Below, one piece after another: positions 1 through 9,005 of a stretch of 64,000 nt of DNA. The stretch lies in contig NZ_LKIU01000004.1 of assembly GCF_001307035.1 (NCBI RefSeq), positions 174,089-238,088 of the forward strand. The letters are read 5' to 3'. Under the pieces are notes generated by a model. The model made no database searches. It had not been told where the DNA came from and saw nothing but the letters and a program-made list of their open reading frames with translations. Source of the stretch: Arthrobacter sp. Edens01. Its GTDB lineage: Bacteria; Actinomycetota; Actinomycetes; Actinomycetales; Micrococcaceae. The position numbers and the translations under genes are program-made. The stretch's first letter is position 1, and each line of letters begins with the position of its first letter.

Positions 1-419
1 TCACCGGCCCGCCCCACCGCACGCATCTTTGCGGCAACGGCCATCAGCTCTGCAGCCATGTCCTCGGGTGCGTGTTCGGCGGCCAGTTCGGCTGCGGCAG
101 GCTCGACGGCGGAACGGAGCTCGGTCAGCGAGCGCAGCTGCGCACCCTTGCCGGGGACTGAGGCAAGCCGCCAGCGCACGATGTACGGGTCAAAAACGTT
201 CCAGGATGTCTCCGGCAGCACGCGGATCCCGACCCGTTTGACCGTCTCCACCAACCCCAGGGACTGCAGCACCCGGACAGCTTCACGGGCAACGGAGCGG
301 GATACGTTCAGCTCGGTCTCGAGCTGTTCCGAGAGCATGGTGTCTCCGGGCTTCAGCTCCCCGGAAACGACCCGCCGCCCCAAAGACTCGATAACCAGGC
401 TGTGCAGGCGCGAACTCAT
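1..419 (-). CDS. GntR/FadR-family transcriptional regulator (3' end outside window)
   Basis: The ORF begins at an ATG whose complement is 417-419 and runs off the left edge, so only about 139 residues are visible. The N-terminus is a GntR winged helix (RVVSGELKPGDTMLSEQ, then SRSVAREAVRVLQSLGLV), followed by the first helices of an FCD-type ligand domain (LTELRSAVEPAAAELAAEHA). FadR-subfamily GntR proteins usually repress sugar-acid or carboxylate genes and are released by a metabolite. An in-frame stop lies just upstream of the ATG, so the start is well bounded, although the ribosome site is weak. The target genes are outside the window. Confidence 0.85.
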   Translation of the reverse strand, partial: MSSRLHSLVIESLGRRVVSGELKPGDTMLSEQLETELNVSRSVAREAVRVLQSLGLVETVKRVGIRVLPETSWNVFDPYIVRWRLASVPGKGAQLRSLTELRSAVEPAAAELAAEHAPEDMAAELMAVAAKMRAVGRAG

Positions 420-467
420 GCGGGTCTCGGGGTTGAAGTCACCGTTTCATCATAGGCAGTTCCGGGC

Positions 468-1508
468 TCAGGGCTGGGGTTTGACTACCGGAAACAGTCC
501 GTCGGGTTCCTCGCCTTCCTCGTAGTGGCTGGCGGCCGGACCAACAATCAGCGGGTCCGGAGCATGCGCGACCCGGCGGTCCTTGTTGGGGTAATCCACA
601 CTGTCGAGGACAAATCGCATGGCTTCGAGGCGGGCCCGTTTCTTGTCGTTGGACTTCACCACTGTCCATGGCGCATCTCCGGTGTCCGTGTAGAAGAACA
701 TGGCTTCCTTGGCCTGGGTGTAGTCATCCCACTTATCCAGGCTGGCAAGGTCGGTGGGGGAGAGCTTCCACTGCTTGACCGGATCTGTTTCCCTCGCGGC
801 AAACCGGGCCAGCTGCTCGGCGCGGCCAACGGAGAACCAGAGCTTGCGCAGCAGTACCCCTGAATTCACGAGCATGCGTTCCAGTTCGGGAACCTCCCGC
901 ATGAATTCCAGGTACTGGGCCGGCGTGCAGTAGTTCATCACGCGTTCGACGCCGGCACGGTTGTACCAGGACCGGTCCATCATCACGATCTCCCCGCCGC
1001 TGGGCAGCCGGGCGATGTAGCGCTGGAAGTACCACTGCGTGCGTTCCTGGTCGCTGGGCTTTTCGAGCGCCACCACCCGAGATCCGCGGGGATTCAGATG
1101 CTCATTGAACCGCTTGATGGCACCGCCCTTGCCGGCAGCGTCACGGCCTTCGAAGATGATGAGCATCTTCTGCCCGGTGTCCTTGACCCACAGCTGCATC
1201 TTCAGCAGCTCGATCTGCAGTTGCCGTTTCTGCCGTTCGTAGCTTCGGCGGCTGAGTTTCTTGGTGTATGGATAGTTGTGCCGCCAGGCAGCGTCGTCGC
1301 CCTTGTCCCGAACCTTGGCGGTCTTTGAATCAAGTTCCCCGAGCTCATCAAGCTCTGCCGCGTAGTCCTCCGCGACCGAGACCCGGCTTTTCCCGCCGTC
1401 GGATGAGGCTTGGCGTTCGGTGAGTTCTTCCGCAAGCTCATCCTCTGCCTTCCCAATGCGGGCAGAGGTTTTAGTGCCTGACTGTGAGCCGTTCTTACCC
1501 GTGGCCAT
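468..1508 (-). CDS. ppk2: Polyphosphate kinase 2
   Basis: This cytoplasmic kinase transfers phosphate between polyphosphate and nucleotides. The 346-residue product has a Walker A loop FEGRDAAGKGGAIK at about 120-133, the PPK2 lid signature DRSWYNRAGVERV, and the family's Arg/Lys-rich C-terminal half (KSNDKKRARLEAMRFVL). The first 75 residues are a charged, low-complexity extension not needed for the core. The frame is open much further upstream, but AAGGAG six bases before the ATG at 1508 fixes the start (another ATG lies two codons earlier, too close to it). It stands alone between divergent neighbours. Whether it prefers ADP, AMP or GDP cannot be read from the sequence. Confidence 0.93.
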   Translation of the reverse strand: MATGKNGSQSGTKTSARIGKAEDELAEELTERQASSDGGKSRVSVAEDYAAELDELGELDSKTAKVRDKGDDAAWRHNYPYTKKLSRRSYERQKRQLQIELLKMQLWVKDTGQKMLIIFEGRDAAGKGGAIKRFNEHLNPRGSRVVALEKPSDQERTQWYFQRYIARLPSGGEIVMMDRSWYNRAGVERVMNYCTPAQYLEFMREVPELERMLVNSGVLLRKLWFSVGRAEQLARFAARETDPVKQWKLSPTDLASLDKWDDYTQAKEAMFFYTDTGDAPWTVVKSNDKKRARLEAMRFVLDSVDYPNKDRRVAHAPDPLIVGPAASHYEEGEEPDGLFPVVKPQP

Positions 1509-1648
1509 GTGCATCTCCTTGCGACGGCTTTGACCCGAATCTACGCGGCCCAAGGCGCCCAGCGGAAGGGTGGCGCTTGGAAGGGCCAGGCTCGGGACCC
1601 CGCGAGCCTGCACGGGAACGGCATTCGGGGCACGGATAATTAGGGGCG

Positions 1649-2548
1649 ATGAAACACCTGCGCTCCGCCCTGCTGTCCCTTGCCGTCCTCCCCGTAAGTC
1701 TCTTCGGAACTGCCTGCGTCCCCCAGGAGACGGATTCGGCAGCACAGCTGCCGGCCTCACCGGCCGCTTCTTCCTCAATAACAGAGCCACAGGCCGGAAC
1801 GGCGCTGGAACAGCTGAGCGGGATTCCCATCAAGGGCCGCGCTCCAAAGACCGGTTACAGCCGCGAAGAGTTCGGGCCCGCCTGGGCGGACGTGGACCAT
1901 AACGGCTGCGACACCCGGAACGATATTCTTGCCCGCGACCTGACAAATGAGACCTTCAAACCCGGCACCAAGGACTGCGTTGTCGCATCAGGAACCTTCG
2001 TTGATCCCTACACCGGGAGCACCATCAGCTTCGTGCGTGGAAACACTACGAGCACGGCCGTGCAGATCGACCACGTTGTAGCGCTCTCGGACGCGTGGCA
2101 AAAGGGCGCCCAGCAGCTCTCGGCGGAGGAACGCCGCCAGCTGGCCAACGATCCGCTGAACCTCTTTGCCGCTGACGGCCCGGCGAACGGCGCCAAATCG
2201 GATTCCGACGCCGCCACCTGGCTGCCGCCGAACAAGGCCTTCCGCTGCGAGTATGTCGCGCGCCAGACTGCGGTCAAGGCGGAGTACCGGCTGTGGATGA
2301 CGCAGGCAGAACACGATGCCATCGCCTCTGTCCTTGCCTCCTGCCCGGACGAACCCGTTCCGGTCCGCGAGGGAACAGCTTCCCGGGCTGTCGGTCCGGC
2401 ACCGGAGGCTGCCGTATCCAGTACGACGCCGGTGTACGCCAACTGTGCGGCCGTCAAGGCTGCCGGGGCAGCACCAATCCGTCCGGGAGATCCCGGCTGG
2501 GATCCGAAGTTCGACGGCGACGGCGACGGAATCGGCTGCACGTCCTGA
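1649..2548 (+). CDS. Secreted HNH (DUF1524-type) nuclease lipoprotein with Excalibur domain
   Basis: The 299-residue product has a lipoprotein signal ending in a GTAC lipobox near residue 23, a Ser/Ala/Pro linker, a DUF1524-type HNH core, and a C-terminal Excalibur calcium-binding segment. The HNH core shows the IDHVVALSDAW motif followed by NDPLNLFAADGPANGAKSD, which supplies the His and Asn expected in the fold. The Excalibur segment ends DGDGDGIGC. The family contains extracellular nucleases, so a membrane-anchored DNase acting outside the cell, for nutrient DNA or competition, is likely but unproven. It is divergent from ppk2 across about 140 bp. Confidence 0.85.
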   Translation: MKHLRSALLSLAVLPVSLFGTACVPQETDSAAQLPASPAASSSITEPQAGTALEQLSGIPIKGRAPKTGYSREEFGPAWADVDHNGCDTRNDILARDLTNETFKPGTKDCVVASGTFVDPYTGSTISFVRGNTTSTAVQIDHVVALSDAWQKGAQQLSAEERRQLANDPLNLFAADGPANGAKSDSDAATWLPPNKAFRCEYVARQTAVKAEYRLWMTQAEHDAIASVLASCPDEPVPVREGTASRAVGPAPEAAVSSTTPVYANCAAVKAAGAAPIRPGDPGWDPKFDGDGDGIGCTS

Positions 2549-2584
2549 CCGGATTTCGGGTCATGGAAACCAACAGGTGAACCT

Positions 2585-2603
2585 GCGGACAAAACCTGTC
2601 CGC
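2585..2603 (+). other. Short inverted repeat after the HNH lipoprotein gene
   Basis: Arms GCGGACA and TGTCCGC with a five-base loop lie 37 bp after the stop codon. There is no T-tract, so it is at best a weak terminator. The rest of the 2549-2819 gap shows no further gene. Confidence 0.4.
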
Positions 2604-2819
2604 GATGCGTTTCAATCCGGACTCAAGCTGTCCTGATAAGCGTCGTTTCGCCCCTTGACCGCTTCTAGCGTTGAGGCAGTTCTGCAACAGCGGGAGCGGC
2701 CACGTATCCACGGAAGCTCCCGTTCGCGGAAGGAAGCGGACGAGCGGAAACGGTCCTGCGGAAGCGGACCTGCGGATGCTGCCCGGCGGAAGCGTCAGAA
2801 GTGCTGAGGGATGATGAAC

Positions 2820-3029
2820 ATGAGCTTGATGGAGATAGAGCTGGCGAAGCTGGATTACCGGCAACGCATGGATGAAGCAGAGCAGTACAGGCAGGAACGG
2901 CAGAGACTCGACCGCCTCCGCGGGACCGGCCGCCTGACCCGAAGGGCGAAGATGGACATCCCGGTCTTCGGATTCAGGATTGGCGGTTTCCGGTACCGGC
3001 TCTGGTTCACCCGGACTGTCGCGCTGTAG
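2820..3029 (+). CDS. Small basic hypothetical protein
   Basis: A possible 69-residue protein with an amphipathic charged N-terminal half (LAKLDYRQRMDEAEQYRQER) followed by a basic stretch. Three ATGs occur in frame (2811, 2814, 2820). Only 2820 sits at a sensible distance, nine bases, from the GAGGG element at 2806-2810. Third-position composition is compatible with coding but not decisive. No family was recognised. It could be spurious. Confidence 0.42.
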   Translation: MSLMEIELAKLDYRQRMDEAEQYRQERQRLDRLRGTGRLTRRAKMDIPVFGFRIGGFRYRLWFTRTVAL

Positions 3030-3144
3030 CTCCAAGGATCCGCCGCCCTCGCCCCGGGACAGCAAGAACGCGCCGGCCAGTCCCGAACGCGCCGGCGGCC
3101 ACACCCCAAACGCGGGGCCACACCGCAGGCACTACGCTGTGGCC

Positions 3145-3672
3145 ATGGATTCCCCCTACGTCATCCGTGACGCAGGGCCCGGCGACGCCCCGGCCTGCGC
3201 AGCCCTGTACGCCCCGTATGTCTTGGAGACGGCAACGACCTTTGAGGCTGAACCTCCGGAACCGGATGAAATGCGCCGGAGGATCGCTGCGGCACAGGAA
3301 CAGCACGCCTGGCTGGTGGCAGCGCACGACGGCGGCGTGGCCGGGTACGCCTATGCCGGTACCTGGCGCAGCCGGGCCGCCTATAGCCGCACTGCGGAGA
3401 CCAGTATTTACCTGGACGAATCCGTGAGGGGAACCGGTCTGGGCAAGCGGCTGTACGCAGCCCTCGTGCAGCGGCTGGGGGAGCAGGGCTACCGCACCCT
3501 GGTGGCGGGCATGACGCTGCCCAACCCGGCCAGCGAAGCGCTGCACGGCTCACTGGGGTTCACTCCGGTGGGAGTCTTCCGCCGGGTCGGGTTCAAGCAC
3601 GGCGCCTGGCACCACGTGGGCTGGATGCAGCTGGACCTGCTGCCCGGATCGCCGCCTGACAGCGAGGGCTAG
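3145..3672 (+). CDS. GNAT N-acetyltransferase, phosphinothricin acetyltransferase type
   Basis: The 175-residue product reads through the whole PAT/MnaT-like GNAT fold: [20 protein letters not shown] at the N-terminus, [21 protein letters not shown] as beta4 and the acetyl-CoA loop (R/Q-x-x-G-x-G), then [18 protein letters not shown] and [15 protein letters not shown]. Members acetylate primary amines such as phosphinothricin, methionine sulfone or related amino-acid analogues. The ORF is open further upstream, but the ATG at 3145 matches the normal family start. Its stop overlaps the stop of the convergent gene by a few bases. Confidence 0.88.
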   Translation: MDSPYVIRDAGPGDAPACAALYAPYVLETATTFEAEPPEPDEMRRRIAAAQEQHAWLVAAHDGGVAGYAYAGTWRSRAAYSRTAETSIYLDESVRGTGLGKRLYAALVQRLGEQGYRTLVAGMTLPNPASEALHGSLGFTPVGVFRRVGFKHGAWHHVGWMQLDLLPGSPPDSEG

Positions 3673-4106
3673 TCCATCCGCTCCAGTACAAAGAGCGGAA
3701 TCTCCCGGTCGGTCCTGGCCTGGTAATCGGCATAGGGCGGGTATGCCGCAACGGCACGCTCCCACCACACTGCCTTCTCGTCCCCGGTCACTTCACGGGC
3801 CTGCATGTCCCACTTCTGCGGTCCGTCCTGCAGCTCCACGTGCGGGTTCGCCACGATGTTGAAGTACCAGACGGGATGCTTCGGAGCGCCGCCCATGGAC
3901 GCGACCACCGCGTAATCGCCGTCGTGCTCCACCCGCATGAGCGGAGTCTTGCGCAGCTTGCCGCTCTTGGCACCCTTGGTGGTCAGCAGTACCACCGGGC
4001 GGCCGCCTAAGGTGGTGCCGCGGGTGCCGCCGGAAGACTCGATTTCCTCGGCCTGCTCGCGGGAGCGCTTGGATGTACTGGGGGCATATTCACCGGTAAG
4101 AGGCAT
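3669..4106 (-). CDS. Nitroreductase/deazaflavin-dependent oxidoreductase (DUF385 type)
   Basis: The 145-residue product has the compact DUF385/Ddn fold: [37 protein letters not shown], then [20 protein letters not shown], and a C-terminal [17 protein letters not shown]. Proteins of this group bind F420 (or heme/flavin in some branches) and reduce diverse substrates. The GxKSG-K-RK-TPL stretch is the typical cofactor-phosphate contact. It is monocistronic and convergent with the acetyltransferase. The physiological substrate is unknown. Confidence 0.85.
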   Translation of the reverse strand: MPLTGEYAPSTSKRSREQAEEIESSGGTRGTTLGGRPVVLLTTKGAKSGKLRKTPLMRVEHDGDYAVVASMGGAPKHPVWYFNIVANPHVELQDGPQKWDMQAREVTGDEKAVWWERAVAAYPPYADYQARTDREIPLFVLERMD

Positions 4107-4163
4107 GCGCCCCAGTTAACACCCAATCCCAATGAGCTGGCCAGCACCCGCTCAGTGGGGTGG

Positions 4164-5078
4164 CTATGCCGCCGGCGGCGAAAAGATCCAGGGCTGGCGG
4201 GGCAGTGTGGCCGGGTCGAAGGCCTGAAGCGCGTCGGGAAGAGTGCCGGGCAGGCCCAGTGAACCCAGGATCATGCCGGTTGCGTCCTGGGCTGAGATCC
4301 CGAGGTCTGCCAGTGCGGCGAGGGTTACGGCGCCGTCGCGCTTTGCCAGCCGCTTGCCGCTGGGGGAGAGCACCAGGGGAACGTGGACGTATTCCACCGG
4401 CGGCAGGCCGAGCAGCGAGGCGAGGTAGGCCTGGCGGGGTGTGGAGGAGAGCAGATCGTCCCCGCGGACCACCTGGTCAATGCCCTGGGCTGCATCATCG
4501 ACCACGACGGCGAGGTTGTACGGCGGAACCCCGTCGTTGCGCAGGAGCACCAGGTCATCCACCACACCGGTGTAGTCCCCGTACAGGGCGTCATGAACCG
4601 TGTACTCACTGACATCGGCACGCAGGCGCAGGGCCGGAGGACGTTCGAGGCGGCGCCGGGCGCGTTCAGCTTCGGAGAGGTTGCGGCAGGTGCCGGGGTA
4701 TGCGCCGGGCGGGGAGTGCGGGGCGCGCGGCGCGTCGGAGATTTCCGCGCGGGTGCAGAAGCATTCGTAGACGCGGCCGTCGGCACGCAGCTTCTCGACG
4801 GCATCCAGATACACCGGGGTGCGGTCGGACTGCCGGATCACCTCTCCGTCCCAGTCGAGCCCGACGGCGGCAAGATCACGCAGCTGCACAGCTTCCGCCC
4901 CGGCGCGGGCGCGGTCCAGGTCCTCCACGCGCAGGATGAAGTCCCTGCCGGTGCTGCGGGCGAACAGCCATGCCAGCAGGGCAGTGCGGAGGTTGCCCAC
5001 GTGCAGTTCGCCGGACGGGCTGGGGGCGAAGCGGCCCGCTCCGGTCACGGCAGAGGACGGGGAAAGATGAGGGAGCAC
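4164..5078 (-). CDS. gluQ: Glutamyl-Q tRNA(Asp) synthetase
   Basis: A GluRS-like protein of 304 residues without the anticodon-binding half, the hallmark of GluQ-RS, which glutamylates queuosine in tRNA-Asp. The HIGH-type motif PSGELHVGN is at 21-29 and the KMSKS-type motif GKRLAKRDGA at about 241-250. A zinc-site segment is visible as YECFCTRAEI followed by YPGTC. The start is a GTG preceded by GGAAGGC; another GTG ten codons later is possible. It is a single gene, divergent from the LLM oxidoreductase. Confidence 0.9.
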   Translation of the reverse strand: MLPHLSPSSAVTGAGRFAPSPSGELHVGNLRTALLAWLFARSTGRDFILRVEDLDRARAGAEAVQLRDLAAVGLDWDGEVIRQSDRTPVYLDAVEKLRADGRVYECFCTRAEISDAPRAPHSPPGAYPGTCRNLSEAERARRRLERPPALRLRADVSEYTVHDALYGDYTGVVDDLVLLRNDGVPPYNLAVVVDDAAQGIDQVVRGDDLLSSTPRQAYLASLLGLPPVEYVHVPLVLSPSGKRLAKRDGAVTLAALADLGISAQDATGMILGSLGLPGTLPDALQAFDPATLPRQPWIFSPPAA

Positions 5079-5167
5079 GCCTTCCAGCCTACAAAGCCCG
5101 GACGGCTTCCGCGCACGCCGGCAGCCGTTAGACTGTCCGGCACCATCACCGGAGCAAGGAGACAGTT

Positions 5168-6076
5168 ATGCCCGACTACGGCCGCGACCTGCTCTTTGGC
5201 GCCTTCATCACACCGGTGGCATCGCCTCCGCTGCGGGCAGTCGAGCTGGCTGTAACAGCGGAAGAGGCCGGACTGGACCTGGCCGCTTTCCAGGACCATC
5301 CCTATCAGCCGCGGTTCCTGGATACATGGACACTGATGTCCTACGCAGCCGCGCGGACCTCGCGGATCCGGCTGGTGCCGGACGTGCTGAACCTGCCGCT
5401 GCGGCAGCCGGTCATTATTGCCCGCAGCGCTGCCAGCCTGGACCTGCTCAGCGGCGGACGGCTCGAGCTCGGACTGGGGACTGGGGCCTTCTGGGACGCC
5501 ATTGCCGCAGCAGGCGGCGAGCGGCTTGCCCCGGGGGATGCCGTCACCGGACTCGAGGACGCGATCAGCATCATCCGCGGCATTTGGGACACCGGGGCCA
5601 CCGCACCTCTCCGGGTCGACGGAAAAATCCACCAGGTTCACGGAGCCAAGCGGGGTCCGGCACCGGCACACGACGTCGGAATCTGGCTCGGTGCCTACAA
5701 GCCGCGCATGCTGCGCCTCACCGGAGCGGCAGCGGACGGCTGGCTGCCGTCGCTGGGATACCTGCGCGGAGGCCCGCCGGACCTCGCTGCGCTGAATGCG
5801 GTGATCGACGACGGCGCAGCCTCCGCCGGGAGGGACCCCGGCTCGGTGCGGCGGCTGCTGAACATCAGCGGGTCCTTTGGCTCCACCAACCGGGGACTGC
5901 TGCAGGGACCGCCGGGCCAGTGGGCCGACGAACTAACGGACATGGCACTGCAGTACGGGATCTCAGGCTTCATCCTGGCCTCTGATGACGCTGCGGAGAT
6001 CACCCGGTTCGGTACCGGGGTGGCCCCGGAGGTACGGGAACGAGTGGAAAGGGCCCGGACGCACAGTCAGGGCTGA
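5168..6076 (+). CDS. LLM-class flavin-dependent oxidoreductase
   Basis: A luciferase-like TIM barrel of 302 residues. Visible landmarks are LFGAFITPVASPPLRAVELA, GLDLAAFQDHPYQPRFLDTW, the barrel strand RLELGLGTGAF, and GPAPAHDVGIWLGAYKPRML with the phosphate-loop region after it. Such proteins use FMN or F420. A well-placed AAGGAGA precedes the ATG. Nothing in the neighbourhood indicates a substrate. Confidence 0.88.
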   Translation: MPDYGRDLLFGAFITPVASPPLRAVELAVTAEEAGLDLAAFQDHPYQPRFLDTWTLMSYAAARTSRIRLVPDVLNLPLRQPVIIARSAASLDLLSGGRLELGLGTGAFWDAIAAAGGERLAPGDAVTGLEDAISIIRGIWDTGATAPLRVDGKIHQVHGAKRGPAPAHDVGIWLGAYKPRMLRLTGAAADGWLPSLGYLRGGPPDLAALNAVIDDGAASAGRDPGSVRRLLNISGSFGSTNRGLLQGPPGQWADELTDMALQYGISGFILASDDAAEITRFGTGVAPEVRERVERARTHSQG

Positions 6077-6126
6077 GCGGAGCCGCGCCCTTCCGCGCGC
6101 AGGACACAGGGCCCTAGTGTGGGGCC

Positions 6127-6570
6127 ATGACATCGGAGCTGCTGCTGCCCGCCCTGAACGCCGCACGCAAGGGCAAGGAAGAAGGGGGAATACCCATCGG
6201 CGCCGCCCTCTTCGTGGACGGCACCATAGTCTCCACCGGACGGAACAGGCGACAGCAGCTCGGCAGCGTCATCCGGCACGCCGAAATGGACTGCCTGGAA
6301 CACGCCGGACGCCTTCCTGCAGGTTCCTACACCAGGGCCACCATGGTCACCACGCTCTCTCCGTGCGACATGTGCACCGGGGCCATCCTGCTGTACCGGA
6401 TTCCACGCGTCATCATCGGTGAAAACCGCAGTTTCCGCGGACCCGAAGACCTGCTGAGGCAGCGGGGTGTGCAGGTTGAAGTCCTCGACGATCCGGCCTG
6501 CGCCATGCTCATGGAGGAATTCATGACGGATTACCCGACGCTCTGGAACGAAGACGTCGGGATGCTCTAG
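6127..6570 (+). CDS. Nucleoside/cytosine deaminase family protein
   Basis: The 147-residue product carries both zinc-site motifs of the cytidine-deaminase-like superfamily: RHAEMDCLE (His and catalytic Glu) and LSPCDMCTGAILLY (two Cys ligands). Length and spacing are close to yeast-type cytosine deaminase, and the C-terminal LMEEFMTDYPTLWNEDVG also resembles that group. It probably deaminates free cytosine or a related base. It follows the LLM gene by 50 bp on the same strand and may be co-transcribed. Confidence 0.87.
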   Translation: MTSELLLPALNAARKGKEEGGIPIGAALFVDGTIVSTGRNRRQQLGSVIRHAEMDCLEHAGRLPAGSYTRATMVTTLSPCDMCTGAILLYRIPRVIIGENRSFRGPEDLLRQRGVQVEVLDDPACAMLMEEFMTDYPTLWNEDVGML

Positions 6571-6658
6571 TTTTCCTTGCCGGTTGCTCCGGCGTCGTGA
6601 AGGATGACCCCAGCGGGGGGAACCATCTGCAACGGCGCAGGAAGGATCGGAACAACGC

Positions 6659-8152
6659 ATGAGAAGACTGACTACCTTGGGAATTGCCGTGTCACTGGCA
6701 CTGGTCGCAGCACCGGCCACCGCCACTGCCACATCCACAGCGGCACCGCCGGTGACCGAACTGGGCGGCACACTGGCCAACGGAGCAACGTGGGCAGCGG
6801 AAGTACCCGCCGGCTGGAACGGGAAACTGGTGCTGTACAGCCACGGGTTCCGTCCCGGGCCGGATAACCCGGCCTGGGACCCTGGCTTTGACTCCACCGC
6901 TCAGGCCCTGACGGACCGTGGATTCGCCGTGGCGGCGTCGTCGTATGCCAGCGCCGGATGGGCGCTGGGAACAGCCGCCCAGGACCAGCTGGACACGCTG
7001 GCGGCATTCTCCGCGGCAGCAGGGGAACCGGACCGCACCATCGCTTTCGGTACCTCCATGGGAGGGCTGGTCAGCAGCCTGATCGCCGAAACCCCGGACA
7101 GCGGAGTGGACGGGGCAGTGAGCACCTGCGGGCTGCTCGGCGGCGGCATCAACCTGAACAACTACCAGCTGGACGGCATCCACGCGCTCGCCGAACTGCT
7201 GCTGCCGGGCCAGGACCTGCAGCTGACCGGCTTCCGCACGTCCGCGGAAGCCGGAGCCACCATCACCGCCCTGATGCAGGCGGTGCAGCAGGCGCAGGCC
7301 ACTCCGGAGGGACGGGCCAAGGTTGCGCTCGCCGCGGCACTGATGAATACGCCCACCTGGTTCAGCGGCGAAAGCGCTCCGGACCGCAGGGACTTCGCGG
7401 CCCAGCAGGAAGCGCAGTACAACTGGCTGCTGCAGACCATTCCGTTCGTAGTCGGTTCCCGCGTTTCGATTGTCACTGCGGCCGACGGCGACAGCGGCTG
7501 GAACCAGGGCGTGGACTACCGTGCCCTGCTGCAGCAATCCGCACAGAGGCAGCAGGTGGACGCTCTCTACCGCACCGCCGGACTGGACCTGAAGCGGGAC
7601 CTGCGCACGCTCACCGCTGCTGCGGACATTGAGCCGGATGAGGAAGCCCTCGACTGGATGGACCGCACCTCCATACCCCAGGGAGACCTGCAGATCCCGG
7701 TCCTGACCATGCACACCCTGGCGGACATCCTGGCGCCGGTGGAATACATGGAGGAATATGCCGAAACCGTGCGGGAGGCACGGGCGACGCCGCTGCTGCG
7801 GCAGTCGTTCGTCGAACGGACAGGGCACTGCACCTTCACGGACGCTGAGCGGGTGGCGGCCGTGCTGGCAATGGATGAGCGGCTGGATACCGGCCGGTGG
7901 GCCAACCTCGCCGATCCCCGGCAGCTGGACCGGCGGGCCGAGTCCCTGGGGCTCGGGGAAGCTGACTTCATTCAGTACAAGCCGGCCGAGTTCATCAATG
8001 ACCGCGTCTGGAACCCGGGCACGGGACACGGTCACGGACCGGGCAAGGGACACGGGCCAGGCAAAGGCCACGCTCCCGGGAAAGGCCACGACCCCGGGAA
8101 AGGGAGCGGACACGGCCCGGGGAAGGGCAACGGACCGGGCCATGGCCGCTAG
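6659..8152 (+). CDS. Secreted alpha/beta hydrolase with Gly-Lys-His-Pro repeat tail
   Basis: The 497-residue product has a Sec signal (KR near the start, hydrophobic core, cleavage near ATATATS), then an alpha/beta hydrolase core. The oxyanion region is KLVLYSHGF and the nucleophile elbow is GTSMGG (Ser in AFGTSMGGLVSS). The likely acid/His are in TMHTLADILAPVEYM and FVERTGHCTFTDAE. The last ~42 residues are almost entirely G, K, H and P. The core suggests an esterase or peptidase-like hydrolase acting outside the cell. The tail could bind metals or polyanions or anchor the enzyme. Confidence 0.86.
   Translation: MRRLTTLGIAVSLALVAAPATATATSTAAPPVTELGGTLANGATWAAEVPAGWNGKLVLYSHGFRPGPDNPAWDPGFDSTAQALTDRGFAVAASSYASAGWALGTAAQDQLDTLAAFSAAAGEPDRTIAFGTSMGGLVSSLIAETPDSGVDGAVSTCGLLGGGINLNNYQLDGIHALAELLLPGQDLQLTGFRTSAEAGATITALMQAVQQAQATPEGRAKVALAAALMNTPTWFSGESAPDRRDFAAQQEAQYNWLLQTIPFVVGSRVSIVTAADGDSGWNQGVDYRALLQQSAQRQQVDALYRTAGLDLKRDLRTLTAAADIEPDEEALDWMDRTSIPQGDLQIPVLTMHTLADILAPVEYMEEYAETVREARATPLLRQSFVERTGHCTFTDAERVAAVLAMDERLDTGRWANLADPRQLDRRAESLGLGEADFIQYKPAEFINDRVWNPGTGHGHGPGKGHGPGKGHAPGKGHDPGKGSGHGPGKGNGPGHGR
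8022..8146 (+). repeat. In-frame GHGPGK-type microrepeat
   Basis: The 3' end of the hydrolase gene consists of imperfect 12- to 15-bp units encoding GHGPGKGH-like steps. The spacing is purely codon-based, with no spacers, so this is a protein repeat and not a CRISPR array. Confidence 0.8.
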
Positions 8153-8185
8153 CCCCTCCATCAGACCGGTTTAGCTTTCCCGCGT

Positions 8186-8908
8186 TTACGCCCTGGAGCG
8201 GACCTCGTTGGCAAGAGTGCTGACGTTCCCGTTCCAGGGCGTGCCGTGGCCGGGCAGCACCCAGCCGACGTCTGAGAGCTGGGTGAGCCTATCCAGCACG
8301 TCCAGAGCCTGCGCCGGATCGTCGGTGAACGGCGACGGCTGCAGGCCGGCCTTGCCGGAGAGTACATTGCGGGTGGTGAGCGCGTCACCCACAAACAGCG
8401 CCTTGGCCTCCGGGACGTGGATGGCCACACTGCCGGGCGAGTGCCCGGGAAGGCCAATGATCCGCGGTGATCCCGGAAGGTCGAGTACATCTCCGTCTGC
8501 AACCGGCACGACGTCGGTGAGGTAGGTGGTGCGCCAGCCCTGTTTCCGGACGGAGTAGGCCAGGAACCGGGCGGTAGGGCCCGGCCGCATGCTCCCGGCG
8601 GAGCCCGGAGCAGGCTTGTAGCGCTTCGTTCCACGCGCCCGGGCCTCATCCGCGGCATGGACATAGACGGGTACGCCGGTTTCCCGGCGCAGCCGCTCGG
8701 CAAAACCAATGTGGTCCGTGTCCCCGTGGGTCAGCACGACGCCGCGGATATCGGCCAGTGGACGGCCCAGGGCTGCCAGTTCCTGCTGCAGGTCCCGCCA
8801 ATGGCCGGCGAGCCCGGCGTCGATCACCGTGATGCCGTCGTCGGTCTCCACCAGGTAGGCGGCAACTATGTCGTTGCCGATCCGGTGCAGGTTTGGTCCG
8901 AGCTTCAT
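8186..8908 (-). CDS. MBL-fold metallo-hydrolase
   Basis: A metallo-beta-lactamase fold of 240 residues: IGNDIVAAYLVETDDGITVIDAG, then the metal motif LTHGDTDHIGF, IGLPGHSPGSVAIHV for the third metal His, and a late LPGHGTPWNG. This is the general hydrolase branch (glyoxalase II / lactonase-like). GAAGGAG before the ATG at 8908 fixes the start; an upstream in-frame start lacks a ribosome site. It is divergent from a TetR gene with two palindromes between them, so it is very likely the TetR target. Confidence 0.88.
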   Translation of the reverse strand: MKLGPNLHRIGNDIVAAYLVETDDGITVIDAGLAGHWRDLQQELAALGRPLADIRGVVLTHGDTDHIGFAERLRRETGVPVYVHAADEARARGTKRYKPAPGSAGSMRPGPTARFLAYSVRKQGWRTTYLTDVVPVADGDVLDLPGSPRIIGLPGHSPGSVAIHVPEAKALFVGDALTTRNVLSGKAGLQPSPFTDDPAQALDVLDRLTQLSDVGWVLPGHGTPWNGNVSTLANEVRSRA

Positions 8909-8945
8909 GGCTTCTCCTTCTGGCAGACCGGCGTGTCCGGCCACA

Positions 8946-8986
8946 TGGCTAACCTAATTAGCTATGATGGCTAATGTCAATAGCCA
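8946..8986. promoter_or_regulatory. Two tandem 19-bp operator palindromes
   Basis: The divergent region holds two imperfect palindromes, 8946-8964 and 8968-8986, with arms of the form TGGCTA and TAGCCA (one mismatch each). Their centres (8955 and 8977) are 22 bp apart, about two helical turns, so two dimers would sit on the same DNA face. The position suits autoregulation of the TetR gene and repression of the metallo-hydrolase. Confidence 0.75.
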
Positions 8987-9005
8987 ACGATTGTCAGGAG
9001 AAGCC

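Noticed and set aside
8022..8146. CRISPR-like repetition
   Set aside because: Units are in-frame, contiguous and lack spacers; it is the protein tail of the hydrolase.
6692..8161. A 489-codon open frame opposite the secreted hydrolase
   Set aside because: No ribosome site or domain; the plus-strand product has a signal peptide and nucleophile elbow.
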